From an uncultured Eubacteriales bacterium (GTDB lineage Bacteria; Bacillota; Clostridia; Christensenellales; Aristaeellaceae), in the NCBI GenBank assembly GCA_902789795.1, contig CADAPM010000008.1, positions 1 through 64,000 of the forward strand: a stretch of DNA of 64,000 bases, written 5' to 3'. This document shows, in pieces, positions 54,195 through 61,905 of this stretch; within the stretch, counting starts at the first letter, position 1, and each line of letters starts with the position of its first letter. The notes beneath the pieces are model-generated. The model saw only the letters and a program-made list of their open reading frames with translations. It did not search any database and had not been told where the DNA came from. The position numbers were made by a program, and so were the translations under genes.

Positions 54195-55670
54195 CTATTC
54201 TTCCTTTATAGGTATCTCCGCAATAAAGGTCGATCCCTTGCCCTCCTCGCTCTCTACGCGCACGCTGCCGTCGTGCAGGGCGATGAGCTGCTTGACGATG
54301 GAGAGGCCGAGGCCAGTGCCGCCGGTCTCGCGGGAGCGCGCCTTGTCCACGCGATAGAAGCGCTCGAAGATGTGCGGCAGCGCGTCCGCGGGGATGCCGG
54401 GGCCGTTGTCCTTGACCGAGAACACGGCGTTGCCGTCCTCCCGGACCAGGGTCACGTCGATCTCGCCGCCGTCCTGGGTGTACTTGATGGCGTTTTCCAT
54501 CAGGTTGTAGATGATCTGGTTCAGCTTGCCGCGGTCGCCCTGGGTCTCGCAGTCGTCCTGCACGTCGATGTTCAGGGTCTGCCCGCGCTTGCGCACCATG
54601 GTATTCAGGCGGTGCGCGTTTTCCTCCACCAGGTCGCCCACGCAGAGGGTCTCCAGGTGCAGCTGCAGGGAGCCCGCGTCCATGCGCACCAGGGTCAGCA
54701 GGTCGCTGACGATGGCGCTCAGGCGGTCGATCTCCTTGTTCACGTCCTGCAAAAACTCGATGCGCAGGGACTTGTCCATGTCCGGCTGGTAGACCAGCGA
54801 CTCGATGAGCACCTTCATGGCCGCCAGGGGCGTCTTGAGCTCGTGGGAGGCGTTGGCCACGAACTGGTTGCGCGTCTCGTCCAGGGCCTCCAGCTTTTCA
54901 GACATGCTGTTGAAGGCCGAGGCCAGGTGGCGCACCTCGCCCGCGCCCTTTTCGGGCACGCGCAGCTTGAAGTTGCCCTTGCTCATGCGCTGGATGACCT
55001 TGGTCATGTCCGAGACCGGCTTCGTGAGCACGGACGCAAAGAGGAAGCCCACCGCCACCGCAGCCAGGGCCACCAGCACGAAGATGAGGATCATTTGCCG
55101 GCGGAAGCTGAACAGGCCGGTCATCATGTCCGTGACGGGGGAGATGAGCATCAGCACGCCGATGACCTCGTCGCGGGAGACCAGCCGCGCGGAGCAATAG
55201 CTGTTCCACGCGCCGGAGGGGTTCAGGGTGAAAAGGATGCCCTGGGTGTTGACCATGCGCCCGGTGTCGCTCTCGTGCACGCCGAAGGAGACGCTCTGGC
55301 CGCGGCGGACGATGGCGTCCACCTCTTCCGACTCGAAGACCGTGCCGGTCAGCTCGTGGTCCGTGTCCAGGTGCACCTTGCCCGAGGTGTCCAGCACCAA
55401 CAGACGGCCGGTGATATCCCGGTCGTGCTCATTGATCAGGGCGTTCAGCGCCTCCGTGTCCGCGCGGTCGAACAGGGGCGCGGCGGACTCGCCCAGCTTT
55501 TCCAGCTCGGCCCGCTCCGTGCGCACCCGCTCGTCAAATAAAAAATCGCCCACCATCCCATTCAGGCTGCCGGCTGTGATCACAAAGCTCAAGCCTAAGA
55601 TGAGCAGGATGGTCAGCGATATGCGGACGCGGAAGCCTGAAAAGAAGCCGTCAGTCCTTGTCCGTGAAAT
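54195..55670 (-). CDS. Sensor histidine kinase (HAMP, PhoR/WalK-like)
   Basis: Membrane sensor kinase of about 490 residues. The first helix (ISLTILLILGLSFVITAGSL) and second helix (MILIFVLVALAAVAVGFLFA) flank an extracytoplasmic sensor region. HAMP follows (LTKPVSDMTKVIQRMSKGNF), then HisKA with the phospho-acceptor His in ANASHELKTPLAAMK, and HATPase with N-box LMENAIKYTQ, DNGPGIP and GTGLGLSI. It follows the response regulator with overlap. No ATG, GTG or TTG occurs in frame before the first helix. An ATT at 55670 preceded by GGGGAG at 9 nt is the best candidate, so the start is uncertain. It phosphorylates the adjacent regulator; the signal is unknown. Confidence 0.85.
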   Translation of the reverse strand: MSRTRTDGFFSGFRVRISLTILLILGLSFVITAGSLNGMVGDFLFDERVRTERAELEKLGESAAPLFDRADTEALNALINEHDRDITGRLLVLDTSGKVHLDTDHELTGTVFESEEVDAIVRRGQSVSFGVHESDTGRMVNTQGILFTLNPSGAWNSYCSARLVSRDEVIGVLMLISPVTDMMTGLFSFRRQMILIFVLVALAAVAVGFLFASVLTKPVSDMTKVIQRMSKGNFKLRVPEKGAGEVRHLASAFNSMSEKLEALDETRNQFVANASHELKTPLAAMKVLIESLVYQPDMDKSLRIEFLQDVNKEIDRLSAIVSDLLTLVRMDAGSLQLHLETLCVGDLVEENAHRLNTMVRKRGQTLNIDVQDDCETQGDRGKLNQIIYNLMENAIKYTQDGGEIDVTLVREDGNAVFSVKDNGPGIPADALPHIFERFYRVDKARSRETGGTGLGLSIVKQLIALHDGSVRVESEEGKGSTFIAEIPIKEE

Positions 55671-56343
55671 AGTAGCCCACTCCCCACTTGGTAAAGATAA
55701 ATTCAGGCTGTGAGGGCACGCGCTCGATCTTTTCGCGCAGGCGGCGGATATGCACGTCCACGGTGCGGGCGTCTCCCATATAGTCGTACTTCCAGACCGT
55801 CTCCAGCATGGCCTCGCGGCTGAACACCTTGCCCCGGTTCTGGATAAAGAGCTGCAGCAGGTCAAACTCCTTGGCCGTCAGGCGGATATCCTTGCCGCCC
55901 AGGGTCACGGAACGGTTGACCAGGTTGACCTCCATGTCGTGCACACGGACGGTCTTCTTTTCCTCCACGCGAACGGGCTGGGTGGTGCGGCGGAAGATGG
56001 ACTTGATGCGCGCCTTGACCTCGAGCACGTTGAAGGGCTTGGTCATATAATCATCCGCGCCGTATTCCAGACCCAGGATCTTATCCATATCCTCGCCCTT
56101 GGCGGTGAGCATGATGATGGGCACGTTGCTCTGCTCGCGGATGCGCTGGCACACCTGGATGCCGTCCATCTTGGGCAGCATGACATCCAGCAGCACCAGG
56201 TCCACTTCATTATCAAAAAAGACGCTCAGCGCTTCCTCGCCGTCCTGCGCCGTCAGTATTTCATATCCGTCCTGCTCCAGGGAGTATTTGAGGCCCTTGA
56301 GCATCGTCGGTTCATCGTCAACAAGCAATATCTTTTTCGCCAT
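55651..56343 (-). CDS. OmpR/PhoB-family response regulator
   Basis: A 230-residue regulator. The receiver domain has acidic D9/D10 (LVDDEP), phospho-acceptor D53 (LVLLDVMLPKMDG), T80 and K102 (DDYMTKPF). The C-terminal winged-helix DNA-binding domain (LTAKEFDLLQLFIQNRGKVF; YMGDARTVDVHIRRLREKIE) ends GVGYYFTDKD. It is closest in style to WalR/PhoB. It overlaps the kinase gene and is preceded by an 8-residue leader ORF with a strong ribosome site and by a DnaA-box-rich region. Confidence 0.93.
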   Translation of the reverse strand: MAKKILLVDDEPTMLKGLKYSLEQDGYEILTAQDGEEALSVFFDNEVDLVLLDVMLPKMDGIQVCQRIREQSNVPIIMLTAKGEDMDKILGLEYGADDYMTKPFNVLEVKARIKSIFRRTTQPVRVEEKKTVRVHDMEVNLVNRSVTLGGKDIRLTAKEFDLLQLFIQNRGKVFSREAMLETVWKYDYMGDARTVDVHIRRLREKIERVPSQPEFIFTKWGVGYYFTDKD

Positions 56344-56362
56344 GATCCAGCGCTTCCTTCCC

Positions 56363-56389
56363 TCAACCCGGGCGAACCCGTTTTTTCAT
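56363..56389 (-). CDS. Eight-residue leader peptide
   Basis: ATG at 56389 directly follows GAGGAGGTT and opens MKKRVRPG-stop. The response regulator starts 19 nt later. The codons for GVRP include a CGGG-TTCG-CCCG stem. The excellent ribosome site suggests real translation, perhaps coupling to or attenuating the regulator. It may simply be chance. Confidence 0.4.
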   Translation of the reverse strand: MKKRVRPG

Positions 56390-56399
56390 AACCTCCTCT

Positions 56400-56640
56400 A
56401 TTCTACAATAAATTCTTCATAAAAATCAAGTATTTTTGAAACAATTTTTAACAATTCTGAAATAAATTTTTCCCCAGTTTCCACGGTCACAGATTGTGGA
56501 TAACTTTGTTACAATCCTGTTTCTTTCCCCCGAATCGTGGCAAAATCACGTCTTTTAAGGGCTTTTTGGACCAAAAACTGGGGATAACCCTGTGGATAAT
56601 GTGGAAAAGTCACAAATCCCGCCACGAATTCGCTGCGATG
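56400..56640. other. AT-rich region with DnaA-box cluster
   Basis: An AT-rich tract (56400-56472) is followed by two perfect DnaA boxes, TGTGGATAA at 56495-56503 and 56591-56599. One-mismatch boxes lie at 56579-56587 (TGGGGATAA) and 56600-56608 (TGTGGAAAA), all in one orientation. This is an origin-like or DnaA-regulated arrangement. It also contains a likely promoter for the two-component genes (minus-strand TTGATT/TAGAAT). Confidence 0.55.
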
Positions 56641-56707
56641 AATTACGAAATTGTAAATGGAGAAATGGAATTGTAACAAATTTGGAAAAGGAAGGGGAGA
56701 GAAAACA

Positions 56708-56820
56708 AGTAGGAAGGAGAAAGTAGGAAGTAGGAAGTAATTTTACTCCTGCTCACGGCGCTACAAACGCCACCGCAAGAACTATAATTACTTCCTACTT
56801 CCTAACTCCTACTTCCTACC
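56708..56820. repeat. TAGGAAG dispersed palindromic repeat, full copy
   Basis: GTAGGAAGTAGGAAGTAATT arms and complement around the core GCTCACGGCGCTACAAACGC. Confidence 0.75.
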
Positions 56821-56844
56821 TAAAACTCCTATTTTCCACTCAAA

Positions 56845-56955
56845 CTATTCTTTATTCTTTTTCGCATTCCCCACATTATACGCCACAATGCTCCCCACCA
56901 CGATCACCGCCCCAACAACGGAGAGTGGCGTGAGGGTCTCGCCGTAGAAGACTCA
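56845..56955 (-). pseudogene. Remnant of an EamA/DMT transporter C-terminus
   Basis: Minus strand reads FYGETLTPLSVVGAVIVVGS then IVAYNVGNAKKNKE and a stop. This matches the last helix of EamA-type drug/metabolite transporters. The upstream part is missing at about 56955, where the sequence runs into the end of the 2H phosphoesterase gene, so it is a deletion remnant. Confidence 0.6.
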
Positions 56956-56967
56956 TTTCAGCAGGTT

Positions 56968-57474
56968 TCAGTCTTTCAGACAGACGGTGCAGATCTCCCG
57001 CGTCGGCCAGAATGCACACAGGTGCAGCTTTGTCACTTTGCCCCTGAAGGGCCGGAACTCCTCCACCAGGACCGGCAGGGCCTTCCGGATGGTTTCCGCC
57101 TCGTCAATCAGGATCGTGGCATGGGGCGTCCAGGGGAACTTATCCCGGGTTTCCGTCCTGACCGCCCGGCGCAGATCCACAAGCTCCGGCGGATCCATGT
57201 CCGGCGCGGCAAACAGGACCCTCCCGCCGGGGAATAACCCGATATGGCTGATATGCACCGGGAGCGCGGAAAACCGCGCGGCCAATCCTTTCATTTCATC
57301 GACCACTTCCCGCTCCTTTTCCAGGGAGAAAGAAGCGATGCTGATATGAAACGGGAGGTTAGGCGTCTGTTTTCCCGTAAAGCCCGCGTCCCGCAGTTTC
57401 CCGTACCACGCGCCCAAAGTGCGCTGCGATTCCTCGTCCAGGTCCGCCATCAGGGTCAAGAATTCTTCTGCCAT
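56968..57474 (-). CDS. 2H phosphoesterase (2'-5' RNA ligase-like)
   Basis: A 168-residue protein of the 2H (LigT-like) phosphoesterase superfamily. The two active-site motifs are FHISIASF near residue 43 and PHATILID near 117. The family cleaves cyclic phosphodiesters or joins RNA ends; the true substrate is unknown. GAGGAG lies 8 nt before the ATG. A deleted transporter remnant follows directly, so its 3' neighbourhood has been rearranged. Confidence 0.85.
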   Translation of the reverse strand: MAEEFLTLMADLDEESQRTLGAWYGKLRDAGFTGKQTPNLPFHISIASFSLEKEREVVDEMKGLAARFSALPVHISHIGLFPGGRVLFAAPDMDPPELVDLRRAVRTETRDKFPWTPHATILIDEAETIRKALPVLVEEFRPFRGKVTKLHLCAFWPTREICTVCLKD

Positions 57475-57512
57475 GGTCTGCGCTCCTCAAAAATAGTTAT
57501 GGATGGGATTTT

Positions 57513-57983
57513 TCACGTCACGCAGAAGGAAAGCACGGTCTCCGTGTCATTCATGCGGGTCATTTGGGGGCGGTATTTCTCCGTCACCTTGTTCCACAGG
57601 CCTTTGGCCGCCACATTCTTTTCGTTGTACTTGACTTCCCAATGCCCTTTGAACTGCCCGAAGATCATTTCCGCGGCGGCTTTCGCCAGGTGCTTTCCGC
57701 GGTACATCGGGAAGATGGTGAACTCCGCCAGCACGTGATCCGGCGTCTTCCCCAGATAGGAATAGGGGTGGATCATGGCAAAGCCTACCAGCGCTCTGTG
57801 CTCATCATACAGGAAAAACGCATTGCGCTGCGGGTCCGTGAAGTAGGCGTCGAAGTATCCGTAATGCAGGTTGCCCTGCGGATCCAGCTCGTCGTCGTAG
57901 TAATTCGTCATTTCATACAGGTACTTCTGATTGATATTCCACAAAAGCTCCCGGTCCTCCGGTCTCACCGCCGCCAATTCCAT
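57513..57983 (-). CDS. GNAT family N-acetyltransferase
   Basis: A 156-residue GNAT protein. The acetyl-CoA-binding core is visible at about residues 88-110 (EFTIFPMYRGKHLAKAAAEM), with AFFLYDEHRALVGFAMIHPY as the preceding beta hairpin and YNEKNVAAKGLWNKV as the last conserved part. The start MELAAVRPED is used, with GAGGG 8 nt upstream; an earlier GTG is weaker. The acceptor substrate is unknown. Confidence 0.85.
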   Translation of the reverse strand: MELAAVRPEDRELLWNINQKYLYEMTNYYDDELDPQGNLHYGYFDAYFTDPQRNAFFLYDEHRALVGFAMIHPYSYLGKTPDHVLAEFTIFPMYRGKHLAKAAAEMIFGQFKGHWEVKYNEKNVAAKGLWNKVTEKYRPQMTRMNDTETVLSFCVT

Positions 57984-58241
57984 CTCTCTCGCCCTCACAG
58001 TTCCCGCTTCTCACAGGTCAAACATGCATCCAGTATTCGTTTCACAGATGATACCATAGTCCGCGCAGAAAATCCACAGGAATCACGCCTTACTGCAAGC
58101 GCCGATCCCACCGGCCCTTGCCGATGATCGTCCTTGCGATAAAGCGGTTTTTATGCTATCCTATGAGCAGTGCGGCGCGGTCCGCTGCGCCGGTCTGCGA
58201 ATGTTTGTGCCCGCCCGTCTGCGGCGTCGAAAGGATATAGG

Positions 58242-58757
58242 ATGGACAGGAAAAGGAACGGTCTGGTCATACTGGCGCTGCTGCTGATCATTGCCATTAT
58301 CACGGGCGTCAGCCTGCTGTGGCCGAAGGAGCGCCGGAACTCTGCGATCACCGTGACGGACCCGGGCGGGCAGAGCACCGACCTGCTCCCGGACGATCCG
58401 GAGGAGAACGAGGACGACCGGGTGGAGTTTGCCGAGCTGGAGCCCGGCGAGCCCCGGGCCTGGCTGCTGATCACTGTGGACGATAAGGTCTATCCGCCCT
58501 ATCCCCTCATCCGATCCGGACATTACACCGTCAGTCAGAAGAAAAAGAACGCCGTCAACGTGATCTACGTGACGGAGGACAGTATGCGGATGACCTCTTC
58601 CTCCTGCGACGACCAGCTCTGCGTCCGGGAGGACGCCGTCACGCTGGATAACAAGGCCGGGCGCAGCGAGGGCAGCCTCATCGTCTGCCAGCCCAACGGC
58701 GTGACCCTGGAACTGCTGGACGCCGATGAATACGCGGAATGGGCGGCCGGTCAGTGA
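58242..58757 (+). CDS. NusG domain II-containing exported protein
   Basis: A 171-residue membrane-tethered protein with an N-terminal helix (LVILALLLIIAIITGVSLLW), an acidic linker, and a C-terminal NusG-domain-II-like region (YPLIRSGHYTVSQKKKN; SMRMTSSSCDDQLCVRE; GSLIVCQPNGVTLEL). Two cysteines SCDDQLC are typical of this family. It is commonly encoded beside a Gx transporter gene, as here (28 bp downstream). The function is unknown. Confidence 0.85.
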   Translation: MDRKRNGLVILALLLIIAIITGVSLLWPKERRNSAITVTDPGGQSTDLLPDDPEENEDDRVEFAELEPGEPRAWLLITVDDKVYPPYPLIRSGHYTVSQKKKNAVNVIYVTEDSMRMTSSSCDDQLCVREDAVTLDNKAGRSEGSLIVCQPNGVTLELLDADEYAEWAAGQ

Positions 58758-58785
58758 CCGCCGACACCGAGGGGAGAACTGATAT

Positions 58786-59328
58786 ATGAGCAAGACCAAA
58801 GGCAATCTCGGCTACCGGGTGGCCCTGGGCGGGCTGCTGGTGGCCATGATGCTGATCCTGGGCTATGTGGAGACGCTTCTGCAGGGGCTGATCCCGATGC
58901 CCGTGCCGGGCATCAAGCTGGGCATCAGCAACGGCGTGCTGCTGTTCGCCCTGTACCTGATGGATATCCGCTCCACCGTCATCCTGATGGTGCTCAAGGT
59001 GCTGCTGTCGGGGCTCCTGTTCGGGAACCCCATGACCATGCTCTTCGCCTTCTGCGGCGGCGCGCTGAGCCTGATCGGCATGATCCCGCTCTCCCGCGTC
59101 AAGGGCCTGAACATCGTCACCGTCAGCATGGTGGGCGCCGTTCTGCACAACGTGGGCCAGATCATTGCCGCCATGTTCGTCATGACAGAAGTCTCCCCCG
59201 CCATCCTTCTGCGCTACCTGGCCATCCTGATGGTGGCCGCCCTCATCACCGGCGCCGCCACGGGCATCCTGGCCCGCGAGGTCATCAAAAGGCTCAGGCA
59301 TACGGTGAAAAGAAAGATGGGAAGATAA
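58786..59328 (+). CDS. Gx transporter family protein (Hpre_diP_synt_I)
   Basis: A 180-residue membrane protein with about five to six helices. The family signature is IPMPVPGIKLGISNGVLLFA, and LFGNPMTMLFAFCGGALSL is also typical. Members were once annotated as heptaprenyl diphosphate synthase component I but are now seen as probable ECF-like or quinone/thiamine-related transport components. It forms an operon with the NusG-II gene. Confidence 0.87.
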   Translation: MSKTKGNLGYRVALGGLLVAMMLILGYVETLLQGLIPMPVPGIKLGISNGVLLFALYLMDIRSTVILMVLKVLLSGLLFGNPMTMLFAFCGGALSLIGMIPLSRVKGLNIVTVSMVGAVLHNVGQIIAAMFVMTEVSPAILLRYLAILMVAALITGAATGILAREVIKRLRHTVKRKMGR

Positions 59329-59368
59329 GAGAATAGGGAGAAGGTTGAAGGTTTAAGGGTGAAGGTTA

Positions 59369-59400
59369 AGTAGGAAGGAGAAAGTAGGAAGTAGGAAGTA
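59369..59400. repeat. TAGGAAG dispersed repeat, half copy
   Basis: Only the left arm is present, preceded by GGTTGAAGGTTTAAGGGTG, the outer arm seen also near 61690-61900. Confidence 0.65.
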
Positions 59401-59424
59401 CCTCATGTCAATCATTCTGGAAAG

Positions 59425-59456
59425 GATTTCTGCAACATGTTGCAAAAATCCTTTAT
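59425..59456. terminator. Hairpin between Gx and DUF1292 genes
   Basis: AAAGGATTTCTGCAAC and GTTGCAAAAATCCTTT form a 16-bp stem with one mismatch and no loop to spare. The T-run is short. Confidence 0.45.
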
Positions 59457-59469
59457 AGAAATCGGCCTC

Positions 59470-59498
59470 TTGTCTTTCTAAGTGCTTCGCTGTATAAT
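59470..59498 (+). promoter_or_regulatory. Promoter of the DUF1292 gene
   Basis: TTGTCT and TATAAT separated by 17 bp, 32 bp before the start. Confidence 0.7.
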
Positions 59499-59530
59499 CG
59501 AAGTGCAATCACCGCAAGGAGGGGAAAAAC

Positions 59531-59824
59531 ATGGACGAAGAGCTGGATATCGTATCGTTGGAAGCGGAGGACGGCAGCGAGCTGCAGCTGCGGGTGGAGC
59601 GCTATTTCTACTTTAACGGCGAGGAGTACGTGATCCTCTCCAGCGACCTGGAAGGTACTATGGAGGACCCGGACCGCTACGTCATGCGCGTGACGCCGGT
59701 GGAGGGCGAAGAGGACATGGAAGAGTTCACGCCCATTGAGGATGAGGAGCTGGAGCAGCGCCTGATCAAGGCGGCGGAGACCGTGCTGGACAGCACCGGC
59801 CTGGATGACGACGAAGAGGAATAA
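59531..59824 (+). CDS. DUF1292 domain protein
   Basis: A 97-residue, strongly acidic protein with the DUF1292 pattern (DIVSLEAEDGSELQLRVER then YFYFNGEEYVILSSDLE). It is the second DUF1292 in the window, the first being fused to RuvX. The function is unknown. A good promoter and AAGGAGG precede it, and a terminator hairpin follows, so it is a single-gene unit. Confidence 0.85.
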   Translation: MDEELDIVSLEAEDGSELQLRVERYFYFNGEEYVILSSDLEGTMEDPDRYVMRVTPVEGEEDMEEFTPIEDEELEQRLIKAAETVLDSTGLDDDEEE

Positions 59825-59833
59825 TTCTGAAAC

Positions 59834-59867
59834 GGGGCTGTTGCACTTCATCGTGCAGCGGCCCCTT
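59834..59867 (+). terminator. Terminator between DUF1292 and uvrC
   Basis: GGGGCTGTTGCAC and GTGCAGCGGCCCC around TTCATC, followed by TTGG. It ends only 9 nt before the uvrC ATG. Its left arm matches the terminal repeat of the element at 27086. Confidence 0.6.
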
Positions 59868-59875
59868 GGTATATC

Positions 59876-61699
59876 ATGATGAACGAGACCTTGGAACTGA
59901 AGATCAAAAACCTGCCGGACAGTCCGGGCTGCTACCTGATGAAGGAGCGGGGGCAGATCATCTATGTGGGCAAGGCGGTCAACCTGAAAAACCGGGTGCG
60001 GAGCTATTTCCAGAATACCTACCACACCCCGAAGGTGGCCGCCATGGTCGCCCGCGTGGATGATTTTGATATCGTGCTGGCGCGCACGAATCTGGAGGCC
60101 CTGCTGCTGGAATGCAACCTGATCAAGCTGCACCGGCCTTTTTACAATATCCTTTTGAAGGACGACAAGGGCTACCCCTATATCCGCGTGAACGTGCAGG
60201 ACCCCTATCCCCGGGCCACGCTGGCCCGGCGCACCGCCAAGGACGGGGCCCGCTATTTTGGCCCCTACATCGGCGCCAGCGCCGTGCGCGACGTGCTGGA
60301 GCTTTTGCGCAAGACCTTCAGGCTGCGCACCTGCCGCCAGGAACTGCCGCGCAAGACCCCGGGCCGGCCCTGCATGAACTACGAGATCGGTCGCTGCATG
60401 GCGCCCTGCGCCGGGCTGTGCACTCAGGAGGAATACCGCTTGCAGGTGCTCCGGGCCCTGGCCTTCCTGAACGGGGATTACCAGGCCGTGCGGGACGAGC
60501 TGACGGCGGAGATGAAGGCGGCCTCGGCGAAGCTGGAATTCGAGCGCGCGGCCCAGATCCGCGACCGGATCGTGGATATCGACGGCCTCCGGGAGCGCCA
60601 GCAGGTGAACAGCACCGAGGCCCTGGACCGGGACGTGATCGCCCTCTCCCACGACGACCTGGACGCCATGGCCGCCGTGCTGCTGATCCGCAGCGGCAAG
60701 ATGGTGGGCGGCGAGACCTACGCCCTGGAGGGCGCGGGCGCGGACGCGCCGGAGGAGGCGCTGGCCGCCTTCCTGCTGCAGTACTATGACGGGCGCAAGC
60801 CGGCCCGGGAGGTGCTGTGCGAGAGCCTGCCCGAGGACGCGGAGGGCCTGCAGGATTACCTCAGGGAGCGCCGCCAGGCCGCGTGCACGCTGATCTCGCC
60901 CCAGCGCGGGGAAAAGCGCGCCCTGATCCTGATGGCGAAAAAGAACGCCGACGACGCACTGTACAAGCGCAACCAGCAGGCGGAGATCCGCCGCCAGCGC
61001 ACCATCGGCGCCTGCGAGGAGCTGGGGAAGGTGCTGGGCATGAAGACCGTGCCGCACCGCATCGAGGGCTACGACATCTCCAACACCCAGGGCGTCTTGT
61101 CCGTCGCCAGCATGGTGGTCTTCATCGACGGCGAGCCCGCGAAGAAGGAATACCGCCACTACCGCATCAAGACGGTCGAGGGCGCCAATGACTTCGCCTC
61201 CATGAACGAGGTGCTGGGCCGGCGCTTCCGCCGCGCCGTGATCGAGGACCCGAACGAGAAATGGCCCATGCCCGACCTGGTGCTGATCGACGGCGGTCCG
61301 GAACAACTGCGCTTCGCGCGCACGGCCATGCGCGCCGCCGGGGCGGACGTGCCCATGTTCGGCCTCGCCAAGCGCATGGAGGAGATCTTCCTCCCGGATC
61401 AGGAGGAGTCCATCCTCCTGGACCGCAAGAGCCCGGCTCTGCACCTGATCCAGCGCGTGCGCGACGAGAGCCACCGCTTCGCCATCACCTACCACACCGG
61501 CCTGCGCGGCAAGGCCACCGTCCACAGCCAGCTGGAGGACATCCCCGGCATCGGCCCCGCCCGCCGCCGCGCCCTCCTGACTCACTTCGGCAGCCTCAAG
61601 GCCATGAAAGAAGCAACACTGGAAGAATTGGCAGAAGTCCAAGGCATGACAAAAAACACCGCCGAAGCGGTGCATCAGTGGCTGAAGAATAAAGGTTGA
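59876..61699 (+). CDS. uvrC: Excinuclease ABC subunit C
   Basis: Nucleotide-excision-repair endonuclease that makes both incisions around a lesion held by UvrB. The 607 residues comprise the N-terminal GIY-YIG domain (PGCYLMKERGQIIYVGKAVN), a Cys-rich segment (CRQELPRKTPGRPCMNYEIG; CMAPC), a UVR motif near residue 200, the RNase-H-like UvrC domain (RIEGYDISNTQGVLSVASMV; PDLVLIDGGPEQL) and tandem HhH motifs (IPGIGPARRRALLTHFGSLK). Two adjacent ATGs (59876, 59879) are possible; no good ribosome site is seen because a terminator hairpin lies immediately upstream. Confidence 0.96.
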   Translation: MMNETLELKIKNLPDSPGCYLMKERGQIIYVGKAVNLKNRVRSYFQNTYHTPKVAAMVARVDDFDIVLARTNLEALLLECNLIKLHRPFYNILLKDDKGYPYIRVNVQDPYPRATLARRTAKDGARYFGPYIGASAVRDVLELLRKTFRLRTCRQELPRKTPGRPCMNYEIGRCMAPCAGLCTQEEYRLQVLRALAFLNGDYQAVRDELTAEMKAASAKLEFERAAQIRDRIVDIDGLRERQQVNSTEALDRDVIALSHDDLDAMAAVLLIRSGKMVGGETYALEGAGADAPEEALAAFLLQYYDGRKPAREVLCESLPEDAEGLQDYLRERRQAACTLISPQRGEKRALILMAKKNADDALYKRNQQAEIRRQRTIGACEELGKVLGMKTVPHRIEGYDISNTQGVLSVASMVVFIDGEPAKKEYRHYRIKTVEGANDFASMNEVLGRRFRRAVIEDPNEKWPMPDLVLIDGGPEQLRFARTAMRAAGADVPMFGLAKRMEEIFLPDQEESILLDRKSPALHLIQRVRDESHRFAITYHTGLRGKATVHSQLEDIPGIGPARRRALLTHFGSLKAMKEATLEELAEVQGMTKNTAEAVHQWLKNKG

Positions 61700-61741
61700 A
61701 GGGAGAAGGTTGAAGGTTGAAGGGAAAATAGGTTACAGGTT

Positions 61742-61853
61742 AAGTAGGAAAGAGAAAGTAGGAAGTAGGAAGTAATTCTACTTCTGCTCACGGCGTTACA
61801 AACGCCTCTGCGCAAACACTAATTACTTCCTACTTCCTAACTCCTACTTCCTA
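61742..61853. repeat. TAGGAAG dispersed palindromic repeat, full copy
   Basis: Arms and core (GCTCACGGCGTTACAAACGC) as at 56708. Outer arms GAAGGTTGAAGG (near 61695) and CCTTCAACCTTAAACCTTC (near 61875) add a second nested inverted repeat between the convergent uvrC and degV genes. Confidence 0.75.
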
Positions 61854-61905
61854 ATTCAAATCTTTCCTTCACCCTTCAACCTTAAACCTTCAACCTTATA
61901 TTTTT

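Noticed and set aside
59453-61675. Long open frame (740 codons) antisense to uvrC
   Set aside because: UvrC is certain on the plus strand; the antisense frame has no motif.
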